Translations under genes and position numbers: made by a program
Notes under the pieces: model-generated
The model's database searches: none
What the model was told of the DNA's origin: nothing
Seen by the model: only the letters and a program-made list of their open reading frames with translations
Source of the DNA: Anas platyrhynchos
Lineage: Eukaryota > Chordata > Aves > Anseriformes > Anatidae
DNA: 64,000 nt
Assembly: GCF_047663525.1 (NCBI RefSeq)
Contig: NC_092591.1
Coordinates: 29,855,001 to 29,919,000, forward strand
Reading direction: 5' to 3'
Shown here: positions 8,961-54,653 of the stretch, piece by piece
Layout of the letters: every line of letters begins with the position of its first letter
How positions within the stretch are numbered: position 1 is the first letter of the stretch

Positions 8961-9641
8961 GCTCCTTTAAAAAAAAAAAAAAAAAAAGTTGAGATGCCAC
9001 CTGACACCTTGGGAAACTTTCCCGTGTACGGCATGGTGTCACAAGGTGGCGGGTTGGGAGATGGGAGCGTGTGGGTCTCCTCAAGATGGGAGTTAGTCCC
9101 CTACCCACAGCTGCTCCTAAGGGCTGCAGCGAGGTCCCGTACGGCTCCCTGTCCGAGGGAGATGTTCTGTGTGTGTGCGGCTGCTCCCCAGCACTGCGGT
9201 GCAGGATACCCAGAGGACAGCAGCCGTGTCATTTGGAGGAGCCGGTTCTCTCATGCGTAGTCTTGCGCTCTGGGGAAACCAGGCTGCTCCCCTGCTGCCG
9301 TCAAATGTTTAACAGCAGGCGCACAGCTTGCCTGGTTCCTGTACCCGGTGCGAGGCTGCTGAGCTGCTGCTCGTGCCGGTGGTTGGGTGGAGCAGGGGCC
9401 TTCTCCTGCTTGGGGACCTGCAGCTCATGTGTTACAGAACAGCTGGCAAAGTCATTTACCCTAGGTCATGCCTAAAGTTAGAATGGGAGCATTAAAGTTG
9501 AGGTGGGCTCATCCCCTGGGTTCACTTGAGCTAGACCCACGCATGGGGCTCGGATTCAACCTCAAAACGAGTGAAGAAATGAGGGATGTAGGTGCTGCAT
9601 GTCCCTGAGACCTGCTTCACTGTTTCCCTCTGAATTCAAAG
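8961..9641 (+). other. KDM2A: KDM2A intron 1, distal part
   Basis: Unique sequence with a 19-20 base A run starting at about 8969 just after the CpG island. It ends at the acceptor ttcaaag before exon 2. Nothing else is recognised. Confidence 0.6.
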
Positions 9642-9704
9642 GAGGAAGAGGACGACGACAGCAGCCCTGGAGTGTCCTTCTCACTCTCTTCAGAAGAGTC
9701 GGAG

Positions 9705-44529
<34,825 letters not shown>

Positions 44530-45661
44530 AGACCCTCCCCCAGGCAGACTGAGGAGAAGGATAAGAGCCCAACCCACCCCTCTTGGAGAGCCGCTCCTCC
44601 ACATCCCCACCTTGCCCTCTGTGTCCTGCTGTTGCCTCCCACCTGACTTGGCAGGCAGGGCCGCTGCTGGCCTCGCTCCACCGTCCTTCCTCCTTCTCCC
44701 CCTGGGACTTCCACCGATGAAGATGTCCCGCCAGGCTGGCCAGTACCAGAGGAGGAATGGGCAAATGGCAGGGAGCCTCGGCGTGGAGGCTGGCCGCTCT
44801 TAAGGTGGAGGTTGTCACAGAGATCTCTGTGCAGAGAAACGGGGCCCCCTCTTCCCCCTGCTTTTCCCCTCCTCCCTGCCATCTCCTTGCCTTGAAACAC
44901 TTGTCACTTCCCTGTTAGCACAAAGCTCGAGGGTCAAGGTCTCTCCAAGGAAGAGGGAGCGGAGCTGGAACAAACCCTCCCTGTCTGTGCCACCACCAGC
45001 TCGTTGCTCGCCCTGCTCTCTCAGCCCCACTAATTACGGTTTTCCTCGTCTGACTGCGGGGGCTGCGATCGAGTTCCCCTCCTCCTCCCCCCACTCTTGT
45101 GCGTCTGGGTGGCTCTTTTGGTGTCAAGGGCAGGAGCTCTGCAGCCAGGGGATGGCGGCTTCTCCAGCCATGGGGCTGGAAGCAGAGGCTCTACGGGCCG
45201 TTCTCCCCCTGCCCCAGGGGGTGAGGCTGGGGACAGCGCTTCCACGCTGGGGCAGTGGCAGCTTTTTTGGAGCACCGCGTGTCCCGAGGCAGCCCCGCGC
45301 TGGGGCCGGGCACTGGCTGGGAGCAGGGGAGAAACAACAGGTACATCAGAGCTCAGGGAGGACCCAGAGCAGCAGCTGAGGGTGAGTGAGCACACTGGGG
45401 GGGATGGGAGCTGCCTCCTCTTCCTCCCCAGCTCCCTGCGCGTGGCCCAGAATCACGAAGCACTCTGGGGCCGCACCAGCCAGAGGGGCGACAGCTGCTC
45501 TGTCTGCCCAGGGCATTTCAGCCTGGGACTGAACTGGCACAAACGCCCCGTTGCATTGTCCTCTCCTTTCCCCCACCCCATTTTAGCTGCCGTTTTTCCT
45601 TTGCAATGAATGGTTGGTCCAAAGAACCTCTCTCTCGGGCAGCAGAGAGCTTTTTGCACTT

Positions 45662-45772
45662 TAAAAAAAAAAAAAAAAAGGAAAAAAAAAGAAAAAAAAA
45701 ACACCACGAAAAAAAAAAAGCAAAAAAAAAATCCAAAAAAAAAAAAAAGCAAGAGATGAAAAAAAAAAAAGG
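45662..45772 (+). repeat. Interrupted poly(A) tract in KDM2A 3'UTR
   Basis: About 110 bases made of A runs of 9-17 separated by one to six other bases. Low-complexity; a strong internal priming site for oligo-dT. Confidence 0.9.
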
Positions 45773-46595
45773 TTGGAATCTTCTTTTGGGTCACTATTTT
45801 CTTTCCCTCCCTGCCCTGCCTGTGCCTGGACGTTCCCCATCTCCCCGGTGCCTGGCTGCCTCCCCCCTTGCGGTGTGCGCGGCCGGCACAAGGCAGCCCC
45901 CGTGTGCCTCCGCTCCCCAGCCCTGAGGAGCGCCGAGGGGTAGGGATGGGGCAGAAGCAATAAGGGAGGAGAAGCAGCCACGGCCGGGCCCCGGCCCCGC
46001 TCCCTGGCCGGCGGCTGGAGGGGGACACGGCGGTGGCTGCCAGGGGACGGGGGGGGGGCTTCGAGCAGAAAGCGGCCCGGGCCAGAGGAGGATGGGGGGA
46101 GCCGGCACCCGGCGGGGACCTCTCCCCCGAGGCTCTCCTGGCGGTGGCTCCCGTGAAAAGACAGCGGAAGAATCAAAGTTTTTCTTTTTTACCTTTGGAT
46201 TGAGTTTTTTTGAGTTTTGCCGTGAGAAGGGAGAGAGGTGGGGCCGAGCTGACAAGGAGCTGGGGGCGGCGCGGGGAGCCCCGGCTGCAGGGACTCCAGC
46301 CCTCACCTCCGTCACCCACGGGGCACCCCCGGCCCCCCTGGCGGGCGAGAATCCACAAGGAAGAAAAAGAGAGAATTATATATATAAAATCACTTAGTGA
46401 TTTAAAACCAACCCAGACTGCTCCCTACAGACAAGTCCTGCAAGAAAAGTCACTATTGTTTAAGGATTTGGTTGTGTTTTTGTTCTGTTTCAGTCCCCTC
46501 CCTCTTCCCCCCTCCCCCCCACCCCCGGAGAAATATTGTAAATATATATTTTTTGTTGGCGATTTAGAGTCCATCTCTGATGTTTGTGCTTTAAA

Positions 46596-46601
46596 ATTAA
46601 A
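46596..46601 (+). terminator. Proximal KDM2A poly(A) signal (ATTAAA)
   Basis: ATTAAA in an AT-rich setting about 2.07 kb after the stop. Confidence 0.5.
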
Positions 46602-46933
46602 TGTAAGCATTAAGGGTAAAAGCAAACCCGGTCTCGCGCTCTCTCCGTTGGCACGGTTCGGGCTGGGGGGGGCCGGGCTGGGGGCGGGGGGGGGAGCCAG
46701 CTGGCCTTGTATTTTTCTCGTCGTTTTCTTTCCGTTTTGTTCGTTTTGGCTTTCTTTTTTGTTTGTTTTTGGTTTGTTTGGTTGTTTTTTTCCTTTATAA
46801 GCGCTCTTTGCTCCTGGTTTTGGAGCGGATCTTGGCAGGTAGGGGAGCGGCGGTGGCGGGGGGGGGGGGGGCAGAGGGCAGCCGCCGGCCTCTATGGGCG
46901 ATGCTTTTGTTTCTCGGGGGCGGAATTTTTTGG

Positions 46934-46939
46934 AATAAA
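46934..46939 (+). terminator. Distal KDM2A poly(A) signal (AATAAA)
   Basis: AATAAA 2.4 kb after the stop, followed by A-rich sequence and then the GRK2 CpG island. It is the last canonical hexamer before GRK2. Confidence 0.65.
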
Positions 46940-46989
46940 AAGTTAAAAAAAGAAAAAAAAACAAAAAAAACAAAAAAAAAACCGGCGTC

Positions 46990-47365
46990 TCGGCTCTGCC
47001 CCTTGTTTCTCCATTGGCGGCCGGGGCCGGGGCTGCCACCGGGCGCCTCCCGCGGGGCCCGGCTGCGCCCAGGCGCCCCCCCCAGGCCCGAGGCGCCCCG
47101 GGGGTGGGGCGGGCGGAAGGGGCCGGGCCCCGACCCCGCCACCGCCACCGGGCCCGCCCCGCTCCGGCTTGGGGCGGCGGCGGCGGCGGGGCCGAGCCCG
47201 TCCCCGTCCCTTTCGCCCCGCCGAGGCGCCGCCAGGCCCGGCCTGACCCGGGCGGGGTCGGGGCCGGCACCGGGGCGGGCCGATTCGGTTCCGGTTCCGG
47301 ATCCGGTTCCGGTTCCGGTTCCGGGTCGTGCCGGTGCCGGCCGCGGCGGGCGGCCCCCGCGCAAG
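46990..47365 (+). promoter_or_regulatory. GRK2: CpG-island promoter and 5'UTR of GRK2
   Basis: Dense CpG sequence between the KDM2A poly(A) site and the GRK2 ATG, TATA-less and with many GC boxes. It contains the hexamer array listed separately. Confidence 0.75.
47287..47322 (+). repeat. Tandem GGTTCC hexamers (ETS-type motif array)
   Basis: Six tandem hexamers, five GGTTCC and one GGATCC. Each junction creates TTCCGG, or CCGGAA on the minus strand, the core bound by ETS/GABP factors. The array ends 43 bases before the GRK2 ATG. Confidence 0.8.
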
Positions 47366-50300
47366 ATGGCGGACCTGGAGGCCGTGCTGGCCGACGTGAG
47401 CTACCTGATGGCCATGGAGAAGAGCCGCGCCGCGCCCGCCGCCCGCGCCAGCAAGCGCATCCTGCTGCCAGAGCCCAGGTGAGCGCCGCCCAACGGACCC
47501 GGTACCGCCGGGGGGACGGGGAGGTGGGGGGGGGGCTCCGGGGGGTGCCGGGCCCGGCGCTGAGCCCGGCGCTGTCCGGCAGCATCCGCAGCGTGATGCA
47601 GAAATACCTGCAGGACCGCGGCGAGCTCACCTTCGACAAGATCTTCGCGCAGAGGATCGGTGAGTGGGGGGTACCGGGGGGGTACCGGGGGGGTACCGGG
47701 TCCTCCCCCCCTCCCCGCCCCTATCCCTGTCCCCATGGCCCCCCCCCACCCCCCCCCCGGTACTTCCCCTCCCTGTCACTTCCCCAGCCCGGCGCCCAGC
47801 GGGGCAGGAAGCGCCTCTGGCTTCCTCCCGGCAGCGCTGGTGGTTTCCTCGCATCCGCCCCGTGCCCTCAGCCCACGCCAACCCCCCCCCGAGCCCCCTC
47901 ACCCTGCCAAACCCCCGTCCCCTGGTTCTGTGCTCTGGGGGGGGGCGCGGAGTGGGGCACAAAGCCCTCACACCATGGCTCTGCCCCTCCACAGGGTACC
48001 TGCTGTTCCGGGATTTTGCCCTCAACCAGGCAGAGGAGGCCAAGCCCCTGATGGAGTTTTACGAGGAGGTGCGATCCCATATGGGCAGGAGGGGGCCAGG
48101 AGCATGACTCAATGCCTGCAGACCCCCCCGATACACGGTGTGCCCGGGGCACCCAAGGGAGACGGTGCCCTGGGCCCCCGGGACCTGGTAGCCACGGGTG
48201 CCAGCCAGCAGGACGTGGCACCTGGTGGGGCTGGGGTCGCGTTCCCCAGGGTGCTGGACCCCGGGGACCCCCCACCGTGGGCTGCGTGTGCCCTGCGTGG
48301 GGCCGAGCCCCGTGGGGAGCGCTGTGCCATGGGAGCTGTGCCCTCACCAGATCAAGAAGTACGAGAAGCTGGACTCGGAGGAGGAGCGAGCCTCCCGGAG
48401 CCGCCACATCTTTGACCATTACATCATGAAGGAGCTGCTGGCCTGCTCCCACGTGAGTGCCGTGCTGTGGGGAATTACGCCCCCGTTTACGCAGCCCTGC
48501 ATGGGCCCTGTGCCCCCAGCCCGTCTTCCTGGGGTGACCCGGTCTCGTCTCGCCGCACAGCCCTTCTCCAAGAGTGCCACGGAACACGTCCAGAGCCGCC
48601 TGAGCAAGAAGCAGGTGCCCCCAGACCTCTTCCAGGTGGGCAGCGCTGGGGGCAGAGGGGGGGGCACTGCCACCTCGGGTTAATCCTTATGGTGGTGACA
48701 GGGGACTGGGGGCTGGGGGAACCCCAGAAGGTGCGAGAACCCTGAGGGATGCTGGTGGGAGGTGGTGAGCGGGGGGGTTCCCGTGGGGTTCTGTTGGGTC
48801 ACTTGGGGCTGGAATTAACAAGGGTTAATTAATTGACTTCTCAGAGGGTGGTGGTGGAGACACCGGGTGTAGAGGTGACCGAGGGTAACAGTGGGGTCTG
48901 CGAGGGCTGGCAGTGATGAGGGTCCCCAAGGATGACACAGGTGACCCTGGGTGGCAGCAGGTGGCAGCAGGGATGTGAGAAATCGAGGGGTGGGGAAGGA
49001 TACCCCAGGTAACGATGGGACCGAGGGGCACGCGTGGCACTGGGGCCGCAGTACTGACTCCTGTGTCCCCCAGCCCTACATTGAGGAGATCTGCCAGAAC
49101 CTGCGTGGGGGCATCTTCCAGAAATTCATCGAGAGGTGAGGCGGGCGCACAGCCCCTTGGCGGCCAGGGTGTCCCAGCCCAATGGGGACGAGGGTTTCCC
49201 AGCCTTGGGGCGGGTCAGGGCCCCCTTCTTAGTGAGGAGTTCTAGGGGTGTTGGTCCCCAGAGCAGGGACTCAGGGCTCGTCACCTCCAGGTCTGGCCTG
49301 AGGTCTGTGTCCCCAGGCGGGGGTTCCAGATGACTCCCAGGGGTCCCGCAGCTCCGCGACAGGTCTTGGGGGGGGGTCTCCGCAGGGGTCCCTCACTCTG
49401 GCCCTCTCTGTGCTTCGTTGCAGCGACAAGTTCACGCGGTTCTGCCAGTGGAAGAACGTGGAGCTGAACATCCATGTGAGCAGGGATCCGTGTGCTGCTG
49501 GAGAGGGGACGTGGGTGCCGGGGAGGAGGCTGCTGCCGTGGCGCTCGGAGGGGCACCACACAGGGCAGGGGCACCCTCGCGTCCCCTGGGCAGCTCCCGC
49601 GGGTGCTGGCAGTGCTCCTGCACTCACCTTGAGGGTGTTCACGTTCCTTCCCTGGGGAAACTGAGGCAGCATGCGGGACAGCCCCCCCGGGACACGCCGT
49701 GCAGGTGCTCAGGGGTGACCCTGGCCTCTTTCTTGCCCGCTCCAGCTCACCATGAATGACTTCAGCGTTCACCGCATCATCGGCCGTGGCGGCTTCGGGG
49801 AGGTGTACGGCTGCCGGAAAGCGGACACGGGCAAAATGTAACGGGGGGCAGGGGGTGGCCGTGGTCCCACAGGGGTGGGGGATGCGGTGGTGTTGCCATG
49901 ATAGGTGTTAGGGGTTGCAGCAGTGTCACCATGGCTGCGGCTCTCCTGGAGACACGGGGACGTCACGGGGGCCGTGGGCGGGAGCTGGGTGCGGTGACGT
50001 GGCTGCGGGTGCTGGCGGCACAGGGACGCGGCGTTGGGGACGAGGCGCCACGAGCAGCAGCAGGGGACCCTGCAGGGACCCTTTGTCCCCCAGGTACGCC
50101 ATGAAGTGCTTGGACAAGAAGCGCATCAAGATGAAGCAGGGCGAGACCCTGGCCCTCAACGAGCGCATCATGTTGTCCCTTGTCAGCACTGGGGTGAGGG
50201 CACTCGGGCGTGGGAGCTGGCTGGCACGCTGGCCACGGGTGGGGTGCTCCTGGGCACCGCCAGCGCTGCCTGACCCCGTCTCTCGTGCCAGGACTGCCCG

Positions 50301-53300
50301 TTCATCGTGTGTATGTCGTACGCCTTCCACACGCCTGACAAGCTCAGCTTCATCCTTGACCTCATGAACGGTGAGAGGCCCGTGGCTGCTCCCTGTCCCC
50401 AGGGCTGGGTTCTCCCTTGAGCCCCTGCCTTGAAGCCGCCTGTTTGGGCGTCCCTGGGGGAGCAGAGGGCAGTGCTGGAGTGACAACTGGTCCCCCTTGC
50501 CGCAGGGGGGGACCTGCATTATCACCTCTCGCAGCACGGTGTCTTCTCGGAGGCGGAGATGCGGTTCTACGCAGCCGAGATCATCCTGGGCCTGGAGCAC
50601 ATGCACAGCCGCTTTGTGGTGTACCGTGACCTCAAGGTGACCGTCCCCATGGGCACACATGGACCCCGCAGGCAGCAGGAGGCCCCTCTGATGTCCCCAG
50701 GCCCCGTAGAGACCCCTGACCCTGCAGCAGCCCTTGGACCCCATGGGCAGCCCCAGGTCCCATGGACACTCCCAACCCAGCAGGAAGCCCCCGGGCACCG
50801 TGGGCACCCTTGAAAAAACCCCGTGGGCACCCTGGGGACCTCAGCGGGTGCTTGCAGGTCCTGCAGGTGCCTAGGGCCTGTGGGCACCCCGTATCCCGTG
50901 GAGTGCCCCAGCCTGACACGCGTGGGCAGCCCAGCTCGGTTGCCACCCGTGCCTGCGGGCAGGGCTCGGGCTCAGGGGCAGCGCTGTGTCCCGGCAGCCA
51001 GCAAACATCCTCCTGGACGAGTTTGGGCACGTCCGCATCTCAGACCTGGGCCTGGCCTGCGACTTCTCCAAGAAGAAGCCCCACGCCAGCGTGTGAGTGT
51101 GCCTGCGTCCCCCCTGCCCCCCTCCCCGCCTGCTGGCACTGCCCCTGACCCCGCTCTGTGCCTCCAGGGGCACCCACGGCTACATGGCCCCCGAGGTGTT
51201 GCAGAAAGGAGTGGCCTACGACAGCAGCGCCGACTGGTTCTCGCTAGGCTGCATGCTCTTCAAGCTGCTCCGGGGGTGAGTGCATGGGCTGGGGGTCAGG
51301 GGGCAGCAGGGGGGGTGATACGGGGGCACCACTGAGCCCCACTCCCCACGACCACAGGCACAGCCCCTTCAGGCAGCACAAGACAAAGGACAAGCACGAG
51401 ATCGATCGCATGACCCTCACCATGGTGAGTGCAGGGCGCTGGGCATCGGGCTCAGCGCGGAGGGAGGTGGGGACAGAGGGTCCCCGGGGGGTGAGCAGCG
51501 CTCAGAGCGCGTGTCGGTGCCACCTCCATGCGTGTGTGTGTGCAGAATGACACCTGTGTGCGTGCACACGCGTGCTGTGTGTGTTTCCACATGGGTTATG
51601 TGCATGGGCACCTGTAACCATACACACACGGCAGTGCGTGCGCCTCTGCGTGCCAGAACGTCCCAGGTGCGCGTAGGTCCCCGTGCACACGCGTGCCTGA
51701 CTCTTCGTGTCATCAAACGCATGCCACGGTGCGTGCGTGCCCTCACACGCTTGTGCAGGTGTGAGCAGCCGTGCCCTCGCCCACAGGCCATCGAGCTGCC
51801 CGACTCCTTCTCCCCTGAGCTGCGTTCCCTGCTCGAAGGGTTGCTGCAGCGGGACGTCAACCGGCGGCTGGGCTGCATGGGGCGTGGGTGAGTCCCGGTG
51901 GGCACGGGGAAGAAGGGGCCCACTGCAGCCACACCGCAGCCCCCGGGGGATCCGCAGCGCTCACCCCTCCCTTGCTTCTCAGGGCTCAGGAGGTGAAGGA
52001 GGAGCCCTTCTTCAAGGGTCTGGACTGGCAGATGGTCTTCCTACAGAAGGTGAGGGGCACGGCACAGGGGTAGGGGTGCGGGGGCACAGGAGGCACCCCC
52101 TGGACACCCCCTCTCCCACCTGCAGTACCCACCGCCCCTGATCCCACCTCGGGGTGAGGTGAACGCAGCTGACGCCTTCGACATCGGCTCCTTTGATGAG
52201 GAGGACACAAAGGGTATCAAGGTACTGGGGCGGCGGGGCTGGGCCCACGTGCAGGGAGGCAGGGGGCTGGGGTGGGCGCCTGGCGCTGACCCTGTGCCTC
52301 CCTGCCAGCTGCTAGAGAGCGACCAGGAGCTGTACCGCAACTTCCCGCTCACCATCTCAGAGCGGTGGCAGCAGGAGGTGACAGAGACGGTCTTTGACGC
52401 CGTCAACGCTGACACGGACAAGCTGGAGGCTCGCAAGAAAGCCAAGAACAAGCAGCTGGGCCATGAGGAGGGTGAGTGGGGCCGGGTGTTCTCTGGGTCC
52501 CCCGCTGCCTCTGGCTGTGCCCGGGCGGTCCCAGCGCTGACACTCTCTCCCCTGGTGCTGCGGTGACAGACTATGCCATGGGCAAGGACTGCATCATGCA
52601 CGGGTACATGTCCAAGCTGGGCAACCCCTTCTTGACGCAGTGGCAGCGCCGCTACTTCTACCTCTTTCCCAACCGCCTGGAGTGGCGTGGGGAGGGCGAG
52701 TCGCCGGTAAGGCGGGCAGGGGCAGGGGGGGAGCAGGGCGAGCTGGGCAGGGTGCAGCTGGTGGGCATCAGCGGGGGCTCAAGGCAGCGGGATGTGCACC
52801 AACAGGCACGGCACTGTGAGGGGTAGAGGGCGCACGGGGACGTGGGGGTGCAGGGACCGGGGGCTGGGCTGAACCTGTCCCCCCAGCAGTCTCTGCTCAC
52901 CATGGATGAGATTGACTCGGTGGAGGAGACGCAGGTGAAGGAGCGCAAGTGCATCCTGCTCCGCATCCGCGGCGGCAAGCAGTTCGTGCTGCAGTGTGAC
53001 GTGAGTGTGCCCTGGGCCAGCCCCCTGGGTGCTGGCCACCTCCCGCCCCTCGCTAGCCATCCCCTGGGGGAGGGCTAGGCACTGTGGCTGGGCACTGGCT
53101 ACACGTTGCCTGGTGCTGGCAAGCCCTGAGCCCTGGCACCGCCGGGAGCCCCGCTCTGACCTGTGCCCTGCCCCGCAGAGCGACCCCGAGCTGGTGCAGT
53201 GGCGGAAGGAGCTGCGGGACGCCCAGCGCCAGGCCCAGCAGCTGCTGCAGCGAGTGCCACGCATGCAGAACAAGCCCCGCTCGCCCGTGGTGGAGCTCAG

Positions 53301-53340
53301 CAAAGTGCCGTTCATCCAGCGCTCCGCCAACGGGCTCTGA
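47366..53340 (+). CDS. GRK2: G protein-coupled receptor kinase 2 (beta-adrenergic receptor kinase 1)
   Basis: Ser/Thr kinase of the AGC group that phosphorylates agonist-bound receptors so that arrestin binds. Twenty-one exons: 47366-47478, 47583-47659, 47995-48068, 48351-48452, 48561-48635, 49074-49135, 49424-49475, 49746-49837, 50094-50193, 50292-50370, 50506-50636, 50998-51092, 51168-51275, 51358-51424, 51787-51887, 51983-52049, 52126-52221, 52309-52471, 52570-52706, 52887-53000, 53179-53340. The sum is 688 residues (human 689). Visible: N-terminal receptor-docking helix ([16 protein letters not shown]), RH domain (about 54-175), kinase domain with [10 protein letters not shown], catalytic lysine in [18 protein letters not shown], the GRK-type DLG in place of DFG, and [12 protein letters not shown] domain (about 555-650, [12 protein letters not shown] onward) binds G-beta-gamma and PIP2. 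GRK3 is the alternative; 11q13-type neighbours and [10 protein letters not shown] favour GRK2. Confidence 0.96.
51500..51780. repeat. Alternating TG/CG-rich tract in GRK2 intron 14
   Basis: About 280 bases of loose gtgtgtgcgtgc / cacacgcgtg units, alternating purine-pyrimidine and therefore Z-DNA-prone. It ends at the acceptor before the 51787 exon. Confidence 0.6.
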
Positions 53341-54177
53341 CCGTGCGCCCTCCTCCCCACCTCCCACCCCACCTCTAATTTATTGGGTTGGGTTCCCACG
53401 TGCCCCTGCTCCTCGGCATCCCTGGGCCAGGCACTGCGGGGATGCCCCGTGCCACATCCAGCCCTGTGCCCAGGCACCCCCGGGGCGGGCGTGGAGGGGG
53501 CTCAGCCGCCAGCAGGGAGCTGGTGCTGGCCACGTGGCTCGTTCCCCGGCGTCCCCCCGGTCCTCTGCGACCTGTCCAGCTGAGATGAAGGTAGCCCCAT
53601 GCCCTTCTCCCCGCCTGCTGCTCTGCCCCCAGCCTGGTGCCTGCTTCACCACCGCCATGTGTGCCAAACAGGGCGGGTGGCTGCCCCCCCCCTCCACACA
53701 GGTCAAGACCTGCCCCTTCCCTTCACCCCAAGCCTTTGCCCTGGCCCCTTTTGTGCCCGTCCTGTGGGTGCCAAGTCCTTGATGTGCCCGTGAGAGTGAG
53801 TGCGTGCGTGCTTGCCTAGGGGACCCCTGTAAATACTGTGCTATGGGTCCCCTGCCCCTCCGTCCCCCCCTGCGCTGGGTGGGGGCACCCCCGGGCAGGG
53901 GGTGGGCAAGGAGAGGGCAGCAGGGTCCCCCTCTGCGTGCTGTCGCCTTGCTGCCCGTGTCCCCAGCGCCGGGGTGCCGTCGCCGCCCGTTTCCCCCAGC
54001 CCTGGTGGCATCTGTAAATATTGGTCTGCAGCCGCTGCGCTCCGGGGGGATGATGCTGGCGGGGCGCCACGGGGCAGGGCCTGGGTGTGAGTGAGATTTT
54101 AATGAGCGGAGACGTGAGAATGGAGAGAAAAAAAAAAAAGAGAGAGAGAGAGAAAAAAAAAAAAAAAGAGTTTTTAT
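53341..54177 (+). other. GRK2: GRK2 3'UTR
   Basis: About 0.84 kb, C-rich, ending in a purine-only stretch (A runs and GA repeats, 54124-54170) just before the poly(A) signal. No gene seen on either strand; the long minus-strand frame (53380-55560) is compositional. Confidence 0.75.
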
Positions 54178-54183
54178 AATAAA
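54178..54183 (+). terminator. Poly(A) signal of GRK2
   Basis: AATAAA, 838 bases after the stop, preceded by a T run and followed by sequence entering the ANKRD13D CpG island. Confidence 0.8.
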
Positions 54184-54199
54184 GATGTGGAAAAACACC

Positions 54200-54653
54200 G
54201 TCCGCCTGCATCCTGGGGCGGGAGCCTCCGCGCTGTCCCCGGGTGACCGCGGCTCTGCCGGCGTTCCTGGGCCGCTCCCCGCCCGGGGGCTGCGCCCGGC
54301 GCCGGTCGGACGGGACGGGACGGGACGGGACCGGGGGGCGGAGGGGGGAGCCCCCGGGGCACCGCTGCCCCCGCTCGGCTGAGGGACGAGCCGGGGGTGC
54401 CGGAGCCGGGGGCGGTGCTGGGGCCGGGCTCCCGCGGTCCCCGTGCGCGGTGGCGGCTCCGCGGTGCCGGTGGCGGCCCCGGTGCTCCCGGCCGCCGTGC
54501 CCGGTGCCGGCCCCGCCCCGCGCCGCCGCGCTGCGCCGCCGCCGCCGCCGCCCCCGCGCGCAGCCATTGCGGGCAGGCCCGGAGCCGCGGCACGGCCCCC
54601 CCCGCGCCCTGCCCGGCCCGCTGCGGCCCCCCCCCCGGGGACATGGTGTCGGG
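54200..54653 (+). promoter_or_regulatory. ANKRD13D: CpG-island promoter and 5'UTR of ANKRD13D
   Basis: CpG-dense sequence with GC boxes, a short GGGAC tandem run (gacgggacgggacggg, about 54309-54330) and GCC/CCG runs near 54535-54560. It fills the 470-base gap between the GRK2 poly(A) signal and the next ATG. Confidence 0.65.

Larger units (their letters stand above)
44530..46955 (+). other. KDM2A: KDM2A 3'UTR
   Basis: About 2.4 kb from the stop to the last poly(A) signal. It is GC-rich at first, holds an A-rich tract at 45662-45772, and a T-rich final part. No other gene is seen in it. Part could belong to the GRK2 upstream region if the proximal poly(A) site is used. Confidence 0.7.

Noticed and set aside
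54643-54645. First ATG upstream of ANKRD13D
   Set aside because: It opens a different frame from the conserved FPLHRLVW sequence; ATG 54654 is in frame and joins the next exon correctly.
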